From Fluviispira sanaruensis (GTDB lineage: Bacteria; Bdellovibrionota_B; Oligoflexia; Silvanigrellales; Silvanigrellaceae), in NCBI RefSeq assembly GCF_004295685.1, contig NZ_AP019368.1, positions 2,687,501 to 2,751,500 on the forward strand: a stretch of 64,000 nt of DNA. The letters are read 5' to 3'. Shown here piece after piece: positions 19,201 through 27,796 of this stretch (within the stretch, counting starts at the first letter, position 1; each line of letters opens with the position of its first letter). The notes under the pieces were generated by a model. It was not told the origin of the DNA, searched no databases, and saw nothing but the letters and a program-made list of their open reading frames with translations. The position numbers and the translations under genes are program-made.

Positions 19201-20464
19201 AGAGTGAACGGAGTGAATTTAAAAAATATTCATTACTGACATTCGCATCGTTTAAAAAACTGGTTGCTTCGTTTGAAAATAAAAATCCTCCGAGTGCCGG
19301 TAACGCAAGACTCGTCAATCCCTCTTCACTGCCTAAGGCTTGGGTGATCAGCTTAAAAGAAAGCCACAGGTCAAAATGCGCGCTGCCCGTTTGTCCATTG
19401 GTGGCAAAACTGCGCAAGCGTTCGGTTGAATAATATTTTTTATACAGTTCTCTCGCTTTATTTGCTGCTTTTGGCCCATGCAATAAATTGCGATCTTCGG
19501 CAACAAATAAAAAAACCAAGCGATAAATACAACGTAACGTTTGCCGATAGAATTCCTGTTTTGTGCATTCACCAGATTCTAATTGTGCGCGGAGTCTTTC
19601 TCCTGCTTCGGAATAGTCGGAGATAAAACCAGACGCCAAGTACTCAATAGCTTTGCTCACCCCAATTTTAAGTTTATCGAGGGCGCGAATGCCGCTTTCC
19701 ATAGCTTTTTTATGCCAGAGTTCTATTATAATTTCTTTTGATTTCTCTTTTTTTAATAAAAAAACGCTCTTGTGGCATAATAAATATAATTTTTCAAAAC
19801 TGGCTATGTCGTTCTCGGAAAAAATAAAATCACAGTCGAATTCTATATAGGATTGTCTTGTTAAGCTCGCAGTGTCTCTTAAGAGGCGAATGGATTTCCC
19901 ATTGGAGATAACCCCCCAAAGATGTTCCGAAGCCGCATTTAAATACTCTTGCATAAGCGAATGCGCTGTTACTTTACGTTCCACAAGCGAGTTTTCATTT
20001 GCACTTTCGCGCAATATGGAAAAATTACGCTGGGAGTCGAAATCTTCCCACACACTGGTAAACAACAATGGAATTTGATTGTCTTCAATATAATCTAATT
20101 TATATGAGTTGGAGTTCAGTTTTTTTTCTATCCCTAAGGAATTTGGAATGGAATAACCTAATTCAGAAAATAATTCACTTAAAAATTCGATTTTGGTTTT
20201 TAAGCGCTCATGATCCAATTCATCTTTATTCCAATCTTTATGACTCAATTGCTTTTCTTCTTGTCTTAGTTTCGACCAAGCATTCCATTTGAGTAAAAGT
20301 TCGTTCCAAGATCTGTGAATTTTTTCTTTTAAGCTCTCTGCCCCAGTTAATGAATAAAGTTCACGTTTTATTTTCTGCTCTATATTTCTTTCAGTTAGAC
20401 TTTCAATAAAATCACGATGAAATAAAGCACCCTCTAAATGAATTGCTGAATTTTTATTTATCAT
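16232..20464 (-). CDS. Eco57I/PglX-like N6-adenine DNA methyltransferase (DrmMI-like)
   Basis: A 1410-residue methylase. The SAM motif I DPACGSGHFL begins near 527, and catalytic motif IV NPPF is at 852-855, typical of gamma-class adenine methylases. A long N-terminal region precedes the core, with the segment WGVISNGKSIRLLRD seen in many type IIG/PglX-like proteins. The target recognition region follows motif IV (about 860-1210), ending with FPIPRPG and a charged helical tail. Its expected role is to methylate adenines in a specific host sequence so that the partner helicases and nuclease spare self DNA. It lies 3 bp after the SNF2 gene and overlaps the HelD-like gene. By eye, the catalytic core is far richer in GC than the recognition region, which suggests mosaic origin. 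Confidence 0.88.
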   Translation of the reverse strand: MINKNSAIHLEGALFHRDFIESLTERNIEQKIKRELYSLTGAESLKEKIHRSWNELLLKWNAWSKLRQEEKQLSHKDWNKDELDHERLKTKIEFLSELFSELGYSIPNSLGIEKKLNSNSYKLDYIEDNQIPLLFTSVWEDFDSQRNFSILRESANENSLVERKVTAHSLMQEYLNAASEHLWGVISNGKSIRLLRDTASLTRQSYIEFDCDFIFSENDIASFEKLYLLCHKSVFLLKKEKSKEIIIELWHKKAMESGIRALDKLKIGVSKAIEYLASGFISDYSEAGERLRAQLESGECTKQEFYRQTLRCIYRLVFLFVAEDRNLLHGPKAANKARELYKKYYSTERLRSFATNGQTGSAHFDLWLSFKLITQALGSEEGLTSLALPALGGFLFSNEATSFLNDANVSNEYFLNSLRSLCFTEDDKGTKQRVNWGHLGAEELGGVYESLLPLIPNINFELKRVSIGAQNNEEFTDERKVTGAHYTPTRILNSVLDFALKASIEDALEKGKTAKDKEKELFKLRILDPACGSGHFLVAAAHRLGLEIAKLRTGDDSPPPLDLRMAVREVIRKCIYGLDVNPMAIDLCRVALWMESMEAGKPLTFLEHHIRVGDALLGVPTKSMCAAIQKELSEEIAKREKEREKLIAALGNSFHLPEKEREAKLKIKKQLEKEIRELAYELWPSHIPNAAYIAQPEFKDPAQRGLSYLADNKTIANNARDLNKKQLKSGVEPFMGIASEDLAEAFNQLSETDVEDAKSRISREKEFLKLKQEKQYLLEKQRADLWCSAFFWQYQERNSVAPTLADLHNNENLPPEKLAETKRLADIYNFFHLELEWPEVFKDGGFHCVLGNPPFLGGSRISSNLGPKYLNFLKVQNRNSNVTTDLCAYFFTRYFMSLKLTGNLGFIATNTIAQGYTKDASLTPIVCKWRGIITNAITSTPWEGIASLQVSVVHIVKEKDHAQKTINGIKTHIINEELSARKSGNIFVLDENAEESFKGSLILGNVFTLELMSELKIMQENLVKENKNPNDILFPYLNGEDLNSNPAQQASRFAINFYDWPLRRATQEEWEIESKQLEKELIEKNISIDQNFNNIVEKNFQLRGIASLNYLGKVASDYNAAIKLLEERVTKNILTIRNTDIAWWRYSRHRPNLYNALKLINEAIVITRHSAMWSPALVDSKQVFSDALVVFPTNNKSIYALLQSHVHEFWLDQNCSTLGKGRRYTPSSCFETFPIPRPGREQLQMLNSLGEKYLAQRKSICLERNIGLTKVYNLFHNEKLSNSETTDKQNPPFDDIYALRNLHKQINEAVLAAYQWQDIELGMDFYEGQDAGKYLEKGEFRYTPSPAAREQILERLSLLNNERKKEEEQQLLLGKEIKKSFAYFNLDDQIKGTDRKKEKHVKEKEYELSE

Positions 20465-20467
20465 ATT

Positions 20468-23400
20468 TTAATTCCAATTTACGACAGGGAGAAAGACATA
20501 AACTCCTAGGACATCGGGTACACCCACACACTCAACCCGCACACGTCGGATAGTTCCCTGTGTGCGCACACGTCTATGTGTTTCTAAAATATCGATCATT
20601 CTTTTTTCTTTTTGCCACAAGGATAATTCATTGCATAAATGAGAAGCTGCTTCTAGAATTGGTTTTAAAAAACGATCCCTTTCTGCCACGGTTACGTTGG
20701 CATCGGGTTGAGCTTTACTTAAAATAAGTTCAGCACTCTCACCCATAGTTATTTGATCCTGGGTAAAATCAGTAGGAGAACCCTCAAACAGAATGGGCAA
20801 TATTTCTTCGACAAGCGAGGACTCTTCCTCTTTTTCTTCTCTTAATAAGTAACGAAACCGGCCTAAAAGAACCGATGTTCTTTTACTCACAACTTTAGTG
20901 CGCATAACCCCAGCTCTTGCCGCAACTTTTAAAGGGTGATTTTTAATTAAGCCATCAAGCGAGGTTTCAAGCACTGTTCTAGCAATGTCTTCCACTTCCG
21001 GTGAGGTGCGTAAAACAAGTTTATCGATTTCTGCAAGACAGTTTGGATCGAAACTCAGTTTGAAGGAATAGTCTTTTTTATTCAAAGAGCCCAGTCTATT
21101 CTTTAACTGCAAATCTGGGATTTGTGCTTCTATATAATCGTCTTTTTTAACATAATGCCCACGAGTGCGCTCGATTAAGGTCAAGATAAATCTCTCAACA
21201 TCTTCTTGACTGCCTAAGGATTGTTTCATAGCATCGAGTTCTTTTTTTACATCATCGACAGTGACTTTACTGTGACTATAAAATGTTCTTGAAGTTTTTT
21301 GATATTCTTCTTTGACCTTATCAATTTTTGTTTCCAGTTTTTTCAGGCGAAACGCTTTCTCATTTGCCACAAAACTTGCTGAGGTGTCATCGAATAATAA
21401 AATTGGCTCAGGTTCTTCTTTTTTTGTTTCTTTAACTTTTAAAGCCAATTGTAATATTTCTTCGCCGATATCTGTAATAGGTAAATGCACTCCAAGTGCG
21501 TTGCGAATTTGTCTTTGCTTTTCATGCAAAATTCTTAAAAATATTTCTTCAATTGGATGGTCTTTACCGATTAAAGTAAATATATGCACTTCTGGAGATT
21601 TCTGCAGCAATCTATCCACACGCCCTTCTCGTTGTTCATGCCGATTGGGATTCCAAGCAAAATCATAATGAATAACGGTGTCAAAGAGCTCCTGTAAATT
21701 GACTCCTTCACTTAAACAATCCGTGCAAATTAATATTCTTTGTCCGATATGCTCTTGAAAATCTTTCAGCACCATCTGTCGCTCTTCAGGTGAATTTTTT
21801 CCTGTTAAGGTGCGAATTTCGAGTTTGCTTTTTTGAGTGAAGGGTTGAATATTCTCATCTATTACCAATTCGTCGTAAATGTATTTTGCTGTATCAATAA
21901 ATCGACAGAATATAACAATATTTCTTTTTTTACCTAAACATTTCTTAATAAGAATTTCGTGGATTAAATTCTGTAATTTGGGATCTTTTTTTCCCGCCAA
22001 CGATTTTAAGGTTAAAGCAAGCTCTCTTTGCTTTGGACTGAGCTGCGAAAAGACAAATTCTTCCTCTTCTTCAATTGTTCTTTCAAGCGAATCTATCTTT
22101 TTTTCTTCAAGCTCAACAGTTTCTTTTTTCTTGCGCCCTCTTTTTTTCGCCTCTGGTTCTTTCGTTGCTGTTAGTTCAATTTGCGCTTTTTTCTTTGTTT
22201 TATTTTCTTCAAAATCAAGTTGAATGTTATTTATGAAATCTATTTCTTCATTTTCAAAAGAAATACCAGGAACTTCTTCATCCGATAAAAAATAACTTTC
22301 ATCTTCGCTGTCATCATTTTCATTCTGCTCGTAACTTATACTGCCGAATATATCTCTGTGGGCTTGCTTTTTTAATTCCTCTGCATTTTTTGCATTTTTC
22401 AATGCCGATCTTCTACAGAGTGATAGGTATGCTGCTTTCGGACTCGAGGTGAGTGCTAAGACAAGTGTAAATGCAGACCACCACTGCGCCTGCCTCCACT
22501 TGTTAGAATTTTCACCCACGTTTTCTTCTTGCAGTTGGGTGGCTTCAGCTAAAATAGAAGTACAAAGATCGATATTTAATTTAGGTAAATTATATGTTAC
22601 ATTATTACGTATTCTCTCGGGAAATAAATTATCACCTAAAAATTTCTTAATATCTGGCCGTCTTCTCTGAACAAAATAATTGGCTAATTCTTCGCGTAGT
22701 TTTTCATTTTCACTTCCCGACATATTTTCAGGTAATTTTTCTGCTAATTTTGGATTTAAAATTGAAATGAGAGAGCGAAAAGCTTGATTTTTTCCACTGT
22801 GAGGAGTTGCAGTAAGTAATAAAATATTTTTCTTCGGATTTTTTGCAACATCAGACAGCAATTTATGCCTTAATTGTTGGGTTTTACCCACCGCAGAGTC
22901 AGCGCATTCGTGAGCTTCATCTACCACCAAAAGATCGGGGCATTTAGCATAAAACTCATTTCTGTTCCGTTCGCTTTTAATAAAATCTATGCTCACAACT
23001 GTAAAAGGATATTCATCAAATATTCCTTTACCTGGAGAACAATTTTTCTCTAGCGTTACAGCTTTTTTTGCTGTGACTTCAACTGCCTCAATATGAAATT
23101 TATCATTAAGTTCTTTTGTCCATTGACTCACTAAGTGGGCTGGACATAAAACAGCGAAACGTTTTACTTCATGCCTATCGATCAATTCTCGGACAATAAG
23201 CATGGCTTCAATGGTTTTACCGACTCCAACATCATCTGCAATTAAGAGTCTTATTGCTTCGCTTTCTTGTCTCAGGGCAAGGATAAGTGGCACCAATTGA
23301 TAAGCTCTTGGTTCGACAGAAATGCGCCCGAAGGAGCGAAAGGGACCGACTCCCGTGCGGATTGAAAGTCTTGCCGCATCTCTTAACAGACGTGCAGAAG

Positions 23401-23605
23401 AAGCATCGCCTGCTTCTGCTAAAGATGGAAAAGGAAATTCAGCGGGCTCAACCTTTTCAATTTTTGTTAATATTCCGGTTTCTTCATTTCCTTCTCTTCC
23501 CGCCAAAGGTCTAAGTAAACAGAGTTCGGAAGAACTGCCAGGGAGGACTGTCCACTCCCTCCCTCTTGCACGCACCAAAGAGCCAGGTGAAAAATGATGA
23601 TCCAT
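20468..23605 (-). CDS. SNF2-type helicase, DrmD-like
   Basis: The start is the ATG at 23605: AAAGGG lies 6 nt before it and the family begins here (HHFSPGSLVRARGREW). The frame is open to 23689, but that extension has no ribosome binding site. The 1045-residue protein has Walker A DDVGVGKT near 124-131, DEAH near 226, TATPHSG and the motif VI segment REGRVDRLLQ. The N-terminal block (VRARGREWTVLP, LLRPLAG, GPFRSFGRISVEPRAYQ) is characteristic of DISARM DrmD. Between the helicase lobes lies a long charged insert with acidic runs and an AT-hook-like KKRGRKKK. It is the first gene of the four-gene operon, which is again the DISARM class 1 order (drmD then the methylase). Confidence 0.85.
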   Translation of the reverse strand: MDHHFSPGSLVRARGREWTVLPGSSSELCLLRPLAGREGNEETGILTKIEKVEPAEFPFPSLAEAGDASSARLLRDAARLSIRTGVGPFRSFGRISVEPRAYQLVPLILALRQESEAIRLLIADDVGVGKTIEAMLIVRELIDRHEVKRFAVLCPAHLVSQWTKELNDKFHIEAVEVTAKKAVTLEKNCSPGKGIFDEYPFTVVSIDFIKSERNRNEFYAKCPDLLVVDEAHECADSAVGKTQQLRHKLLSDVAKNPKKNILLLTATPHSGKNQAFRSLISILNPKLAEKLPENMSGSENEKLREELANYFVQRRRPDIKKFLGDNLFPERIRNNVTYNLPKLNIDLCTSILAEATQLQEENVGENSNKWRQAQWWSAFTLVLALTSSPKAAYLSLCRRSALKNAKNAEELKKQAHRDIFGSISYEQNENDDSEDESYFLSDEEVPGISFENEEIDFINNIQLDFEENKTKKKAQIELTATKEPEAKKRGRKKKETVELEEKKIDSLERTIEEEEEFVFSQLSPKQRELALTLKSLAGKKDPKLQNLIHEILIKKCLGKKRNIVIFCRFIDTAKYIYDELVIDENIQPFTQKSKLEIRTLTGKNSPEERQMVLKDFQEHIGQRILICTDCLSEGVNLQELFDTVIHYDFAWNPNRHEQREGRVDRLLQKSPEVHIFTLIGKDHPIEEIFLRILHEKQRQIRNALGVHLPITDIGEEILQLALKVKETKKEEPEPILLFDDTSASFVANEKAFRLKKLETKIDKVKEEYQKTSRTFYSHSKVTVDDVKKELDAMKQSLGSQEDVERFILTLIERTRGHYVKKDDYIEAQIPDLQLKNRLGSLNKKDYSFKLSFDPNCLAEIDKLVLRTSPEVEDIARTVLETSLDGLIKNHPLKVAARAGVMRTKVVSKRTSVLLGRFRYLLREEKEEESSLVEEILPILFEGSPTDFTQDQITMGESAELILSKAQPDANVTVAERDRFLKPILEAASHLCNELSLWQKEKRMIDILETHRRVRTQGTIRRVRVECVGVPDVLGVYVFLPVVNWN

Positions 23606-24105
23606 GAAATGCCCTTTACAAAAGTAAAAAATAAAATGTTCAAAGCAAAAAAATGTAGTCGGCATAAACTTAGCAAATAATTTTTTCATTGTGAAACAAT
23701 TACTATGCTTATTTTATTAAGATAAAAACAGTTTTTTACTAGTTTATTAATTAGATAACCATTTAAAAAAAAGTTATTGCAAAATTCATTTTTGCAATTT
23801 TTTAACGTGTTAATATTATATTTATTTTTATTGATATTATAATTTATTTAAAAATGTTATATATGAAATTAAAATTTTAAATTTTTAACAAATCAAATGC
23901 CTGCAAATGAAAATCGTTCACGTTTAAAACATGAGTGCTTTTAATTTAAGAATTTTGAGCATACAATAAATGCTCAATAATTAATCATTTATTAATTTTT
24001 ATTTTATATACTTTTTTGAAAAATTAATATATTTTATTTTTTTATTTTAAAATATAACAAAAATTTTAGCACTCAGAGCCAGATCTTAATTTTTAAGGAT
24101 ACCCT
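23606..24105. other. AT-rich intergenic region upstream of the defence-like operon
   Basis: About 500 bp with no credible gene, extremely rich in A and T. It should hold the promoter of the minus-strand helicase/methylase operon and of the small plus-strand gene at 24106. A hairpin with arms TTGAGCAT (23955-23962) and ATGCTCAA (23970-23977) is the only clear structure. I could not assign a convincing -35/-10 pair or a regulator gene. Confidence 0.6.
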
Positions 24106-24297
24106 ATGGTACTTTTAAAATCTGTTCAGAAAAATTTTCTCCATTTCATTAAGCTCTCATTAGTTTGTGCAGCAAACGTTTCTAGCCTAGCGCATAATTC
24201 AATCGACTATTGCTCTACATTATGTGGATTGCTTGACACTCATGTACAAACCAGCGGATCAATACACGAACAAATTCATGGCATACCTTTGCAATAA
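24106..24297 (+). CDS. Small hypothetical protein (63 aa), possibly exported
   Basis: A 63-residue frame with AAGGA 6 nt before its ATG. Residues 8-30 look like a signal peptide or short membrane segment (FLHFIKLSLVCAANVSSLA), followed by a short Cys/His-containing tail with two cysteines in CSTLC. No family is recognised. It lies alone in an AT-rich region between the helicase/methylase operon and the glycan locus. The good ribosome binding site and signal-like start support it; the short length and absence of relatives known to me argue for caution. Confidence 0.4.
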   Translation: MVLLKSVQKNFLHFIKLSLVCAANVSSLAHNSIDYCSTLCGLLDTHVQTSGSIHEQIHGIPLQ

Positions 24298-24636
24298 ATG
24301 ATGACACAATGGCTTCAGGTCACTATTTACTACAGATCAGCTAACCAGGACGGCTCTAAATATTTTTCTTTGCTTTAAAAAAGCCCTTTCCTTATACAAT
24401 AAAAAAAGACATTAAAAAAATTTCTTACATACTAAATTTTTGCTCGTTATTAGTATACCATAGACAAGTCTAGAAATGAGTTTTTTATGTTTTTTAACTT
24501 TAATAATAAATCTTCTTTTGAAGATTTATTATTAAACATTTAATTTATTATATTATGAATAATATTTTAAATGCAGCATATTTTTCAAGATTAAATAAGT
24601 TAATCAAAACTATTCACTCTTACGCAAAGGTTATGT
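24298..24636. other. Intergenic region with a long perfect hairpin
   Basis: No gene is visible in these 339 bp. Apart from the hairpin at 24499-24536 the sequence is AT-rich without clear repeats. The promoter for the membrane glycosyltransferase gene should lie here. Confidence 0.6.
24499..24536. terminator. 17-bp perfect palindrome with TTTT loop
   Basis: The arms 24499-24515 and 24520-24536 pair without mismatch around a TTTT loop. The stem is almost all A/T with two central GC pairs per side. It may end transcription from the small gene at 24106 or act in the leader of the gene at 24637. The lack of a clear T-run after it leaves its role open. Confidence 0.45.
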
Positions 24637-26859
24637 ATGATCAATAATTTTTTTCTTAGAATATCAGAAAGGCTCAATTCAAATAAATCCACAGCATATC
24701 TGTATCCTATGCTTTTTTATTGTGCAATAGCTTTTTTTTCAAAAATAATTTGGCATTTACTGATAAAAAATGAAAATGTTACTGTATTTAGTCTAACTTG
24801 GATATTTTATGAAGTCATTTTTATTCTTTTTTTCATAATACTATTATCATTATTTGTAAAAGAGATTCAAAATTTAGTTAAAAACTCAATAGATAAATTG
24901 AATAATACAATTATTATATTAATAATTGTATTATTATGTATTTATACTTTTAATATTAATTATAAAATCCTACATCTAAGTATATTAATAGGAATATTTT
25001 TTGAATGTATATTTTCTACGATATCATATTTAATTAGCAAAGATAAAAATATAGAATTATTTATTTTACCTAGATTTCTATTATTTACCTTCTCAAGCAT
25101 TTTTGTAAATAATTTAATTTGGTGGAACAATAATTTTTATTCATACTTTAAATCTAATAATATTGTAAAAATTGAACTTTTTATTTTTATATCTATATTC
25201 TCACTTTATTTTTTAGCATTAAAGCATAATAAGTTAAACTACTTAATTCTGAATAAAATTGCAAATTATTTCTTCAGTTCTCTCATAATAATTTGTTTAT
25301 TGCTACTGAGTTTTAGACCCGAATTTGATCCCCACCATTGGGGTGCGTTTTTAGGTCCAATCGATTCAATCAGAAATGGTGGAGTTTTACTTTGGGATAC
25401 TCCTGAACAATATGGATTATTAAACACATATATTCCGTCAAAATTTCTTACATTTTTAGATCCTATTAATTCATTTTATATCTTTAATAGTTTTGCTATT
25501 TTTCTATACTCATTAATTATATTTTTAATTATTAGAAAATCATTTCAAGGATTAATTGGATTATTTATATCTTTTCTAATTACATATTCAACAGTCTTTA
25601 TCTTAACTGGCTGGATGGATTCAATAAGCGGCCCAACAGGCCCCACCCTTTTTCCATCAACCTCTGGCATAAGATTTTTACCCGTACTATTTTTAATATA
25701 TTTTATCACCAAATATAAAAGTACAATAAAAATTAATTCTTATTTATTTTATATGACAGTAATATGGATATTTGGTTCATTTTGGTCCGCAGAGTCTTTG
25801 ATTTATTGCACACTTGTTTTTTTCCCTACATTGTTTTTTATGTCAAACCAGGCAAATTTATTTCCATCATCTGACAAAAAAAATAGACTAAATTTCCAGA
25901 AAATTTTCATTTCAAGTAAAACTATATTATATGCAATTCTTTTTTTCTTGCTTATTCTAATTACTTTTAACATTATTTTTTATCTAAAATCCTCAAACGT
26001 AATGGACATACAATCTTTTTTTGATGTTGCATTAGCATTTAAAGGTGGTGGAAATAATATTACATCATTTCCAATAAATTTTGAAAATAGTGTAGTCGCA
26101 ATTAGTTTTATATTTTGTCTTATTATGTTCACTGTACTTAGTACAATAATAAATAATGATAGTGAAAATTTCTTAAAAATACTACCTATATTTGTAATGA
26201 TCTATGCAGTGGAAAGCTATTTTATAGGACGTAGTCATGAGAATAATCATTTAAATCTTTTACCACTCACAATTGTAGGTATTGTCTTTCTAGTTGAGAT
26301 ATGGAAATCAAATAATGATAAATACAAATGGATTCCAATAGCAATTATACCTGTTATATCTATTATATGTATAAATGCTATCAATTTTTCCAATAAGAAT
26401 TTTTTTAGTTATTTAAGGAATTTAGAATCAATATTCTCAGTCTCTGAAAACTTTAGAAAGTCTCAGTATAAAGCCTATGGCGCTTTAATAGACATTAAGA
26501 TTCCAGAAGATACTGCTGTTGGAATGATCACAAATACACACGGATATATTTCTCCAACTCTTTATTTAAACGAAAATGATAAAACGAATTATCAACTATT
26601 AATTCCTGGACCATCGTACATCACTGCATTATTAAGTTCAGAAAGAAGAAAACTGCATATAAGAAGATTTATTAATAAGATAAAATCTAGAAATGGTTTG
26701 ATAGTGATTGAAAAAAAACTTTTGCGAGAAGAGGTAACGATTGATATTTTAGAAACCTTAAAGGAATCCTTTGATTTATATAAAGAAGTAAGTACAAATG
26801 AATTTGACTATTTTTATTTTAGAAAAAAAGAAAGAGAAGATAAGAAGTTAATAAATTAG
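24637..26859 (+). CDS. Polytopic membrane protein, GT-C-type glycosyltransferase-like
   Basis: A 740-residue protein with about a dozen or more hydrophobic segments over residues 1-590 and a soluble C-terminal part (about 600-740). After the sixth or seventh segment comes RPEFDPHHWGAFLGPI, an acidic/histidine loop of the kind that holds the catalytic Asp in GT-C enzymes, which use polyprenyl-phosphate sugars on the outer face of the inner membrane. The adjacent operon encodes a GtrB-like enzyme that makes such a donor, which fits. AAAGG lies 6 nt before the ATG at 24637. The family is assigned by pattern only; a polymerase or flippase-like function is the alternative. Confidence 0.6.
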   Translation: MINNFFLRISERLNSNKSTAYLYPMLFYCAIAFFSKIIWHLLIKNENVTVFSLTWIFYEVIFILFFIILLSLFVKEIQNLVKNSIDKLNNTIIILIIVLLCIYTFNINYKILHLSILIGIFFECIFSTISYLISKDKNIELFILPRFLLFTFSSIFVNNLIWWNNNFYSYFKSNNIVKIELFIFISIFSLYFLALKHNKLNYLILNKIANYFFSSLIIICLLLLSFRPEFDPHHWGAFLGPIDSIRNGGVLLWDTPEQYGLLNTYIPSKFLTFLDPINSFYIFNSFAIFLYSLIIFLIIRKSFQGLIGLFISFLITYSTVFILTGWMDSISGPTGPTLFPSTSGIRFLPVLFLIYFITKYKSTIKINSYLFYMTVIWIFGSFWSAESLIYCTLVFFPTLFFMSNQANLFPSSDKKNRLNFQKIFISSKTILYAILFFLLILITFNIIFYLKSSNVMDIQSFFDVALAFKGGGNNITSFPINFENSVVAISFIFCLIMFTVLSTIINNDSENFLKILPIFVMIYAVESYFIGRSHENNHLNLLPLTIVGIVFLVEIWKSNNDKYKWIPIAIIPVISIICINAINFSNKNFFSYLRNLESIFSVSENFRKSQYKAYGALIDIKIPEDTAVGMITNTHGYISPTLYLNENDKTNYQLLIPGPSYITALLSSERRKLHIRRFINKIKSRNGLIVIEKKLLREEVTIDILETLKESFDLYKEVSTNEFDYFYFRKKEREDKKLIN

Positions 26860-26884
26860 AATTTATAAAACCGCTAATTTATTA
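26849..26884. terminator. Hairpin embedding two convergent stop codons
   Basis: The arms 26849-26859 and 26874-26884 are perfect 11-bp complements. The stop of the membrane protein (26857-26859) lies in the left arm and the stop of the transketolase C subunit (26874-26876) in the right arm. A short loop separates them. Confidence 0.6.
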
Positions 26885-27779
26885 GCTCATTTATTGTTTG
26901 AAATATCGAATTAGAATCAATATTTGATTCCTTTTGATGAAAAGATTGTGAACCATATTTTCCAGAAGGATAGCCTTTTGCACATAAGTGAATAAATTTT
27001 TCCAAATGTATATTTCTTTTGCAAAATTCATATGTAATCATCGATGCAGCAGAACCATGCTCTAAATGCTCTTCAACTATAAGTAATTTGCGAGTACTCT
27101 GCACATCTTGAATAAAATCTTTATCCAAAATATTTTCGCCATTTGAAAGTTTTGACAACAACCACACAGAGCAATTATGATCACTGCTCTCTATTTTTAA
27201 AAATTCACTTACAATTGGCCCAATAAAGAGGAGAGTTGCTCTCTCTCCTTGATAAAGATGTCGCCATGTAGAATAAGGTTTCACTTTGTATGACTTCGGT
27301 TTTTTATCCACACCTAAGCGCAAATATGAGGGTTTTTTTGTTTCGAATAATAAATTTATGATGCACGTAAGATCTTCAACAAAGGCTGGGATATATACAT
27401 TCATTGAATTCAGCCCAAGCAATGCACCATAATCATCGATTGCATGATGGGTTGGACCCATTATTCCATAGCCATACCCACCACCATTACCAACTAAAAC
27501 AACCGGTAACTCATGCAAGCATATGTCATTGCGGATTTGTTCAAATGGGCGCGCGTAGACGAAGGGAGCAATGCTATAAACCCATGGTTTTAATCCAGAT
27601 TGAGCAAGACCTGCAGCGACCGAAATCATATTCTGTTCCGCCACGCCCGCATTGATAAATCTTTCTCCTAAAGATTCTTTAAGAGGCTCTAATGCCATAA
27701 ATCCTAAATCACCCGTTAAAAAAATAAAATCTTTATCACTACTTTTCAATAATAGATTTTGAGTGAGCTCATTTCTCAT
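26874..27779 (-). CDS. Transketolase C-terminal subunit (split transketolase)
   Basis: A 301-residue protein matching the pyrimidine-binding and C-terminal domains of transketolase. It begins with the catalytic-glutamate segment RFINAGVAEQNMISVAAGLA (the Glu activates thiamine diphosphate), then PWVYSIAPFVYARPFEQIR and the G-rich loop with GPTHHAIDD. It must pair with the N-terminal subunit encoded at 30693-31544, three genes upstream in the same operon. Its role is probably transfer of a two-carbon ketol unit in making an unusual sugar for surface glycan, because the neighbours are glycan genes and a housekeeping transketolase is normally one polypeptide. The substrate is unknown. Confidence 0.85.
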   Translation of the reverse strand: MRNELTQNLLLKSSDKDFIFLTGDLGFMALEPLKESLGERFINAGVAEQNMISVAAGLAQSGLKPWVYSIAPFVYARPFEQIRNDICLHELPVVLVGNGGGYGYGIMGPTHHAIDDYGALLGLNSMNVYIPAFVEDLTCIINLLFETKKPSYLRLGVDKKPKSYKVKPYSTWRHLYQGERATLLFIGPIVSEFLKIESSDHNCSVWLLSKLSNGENILDKDFIQDVQSTRKLLIVEEHLEHGSAASMITYEFCKRNIHLEKFIHLCAKGYPSGKYGSQSFHQKESNIDSNSIFQTINELIN

Positions 27780-27796
27780 TTTATTTTCGCCATCCT

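Noticed and set aside
20468-23689. The longer start at 23689 for the SNF2-like protein
   Set aside because: The added 28 residues are hydrophobic and unlike the family, with no ribosome binding site, whereas 23605 has AAAGGG and the conserved N-terminus.
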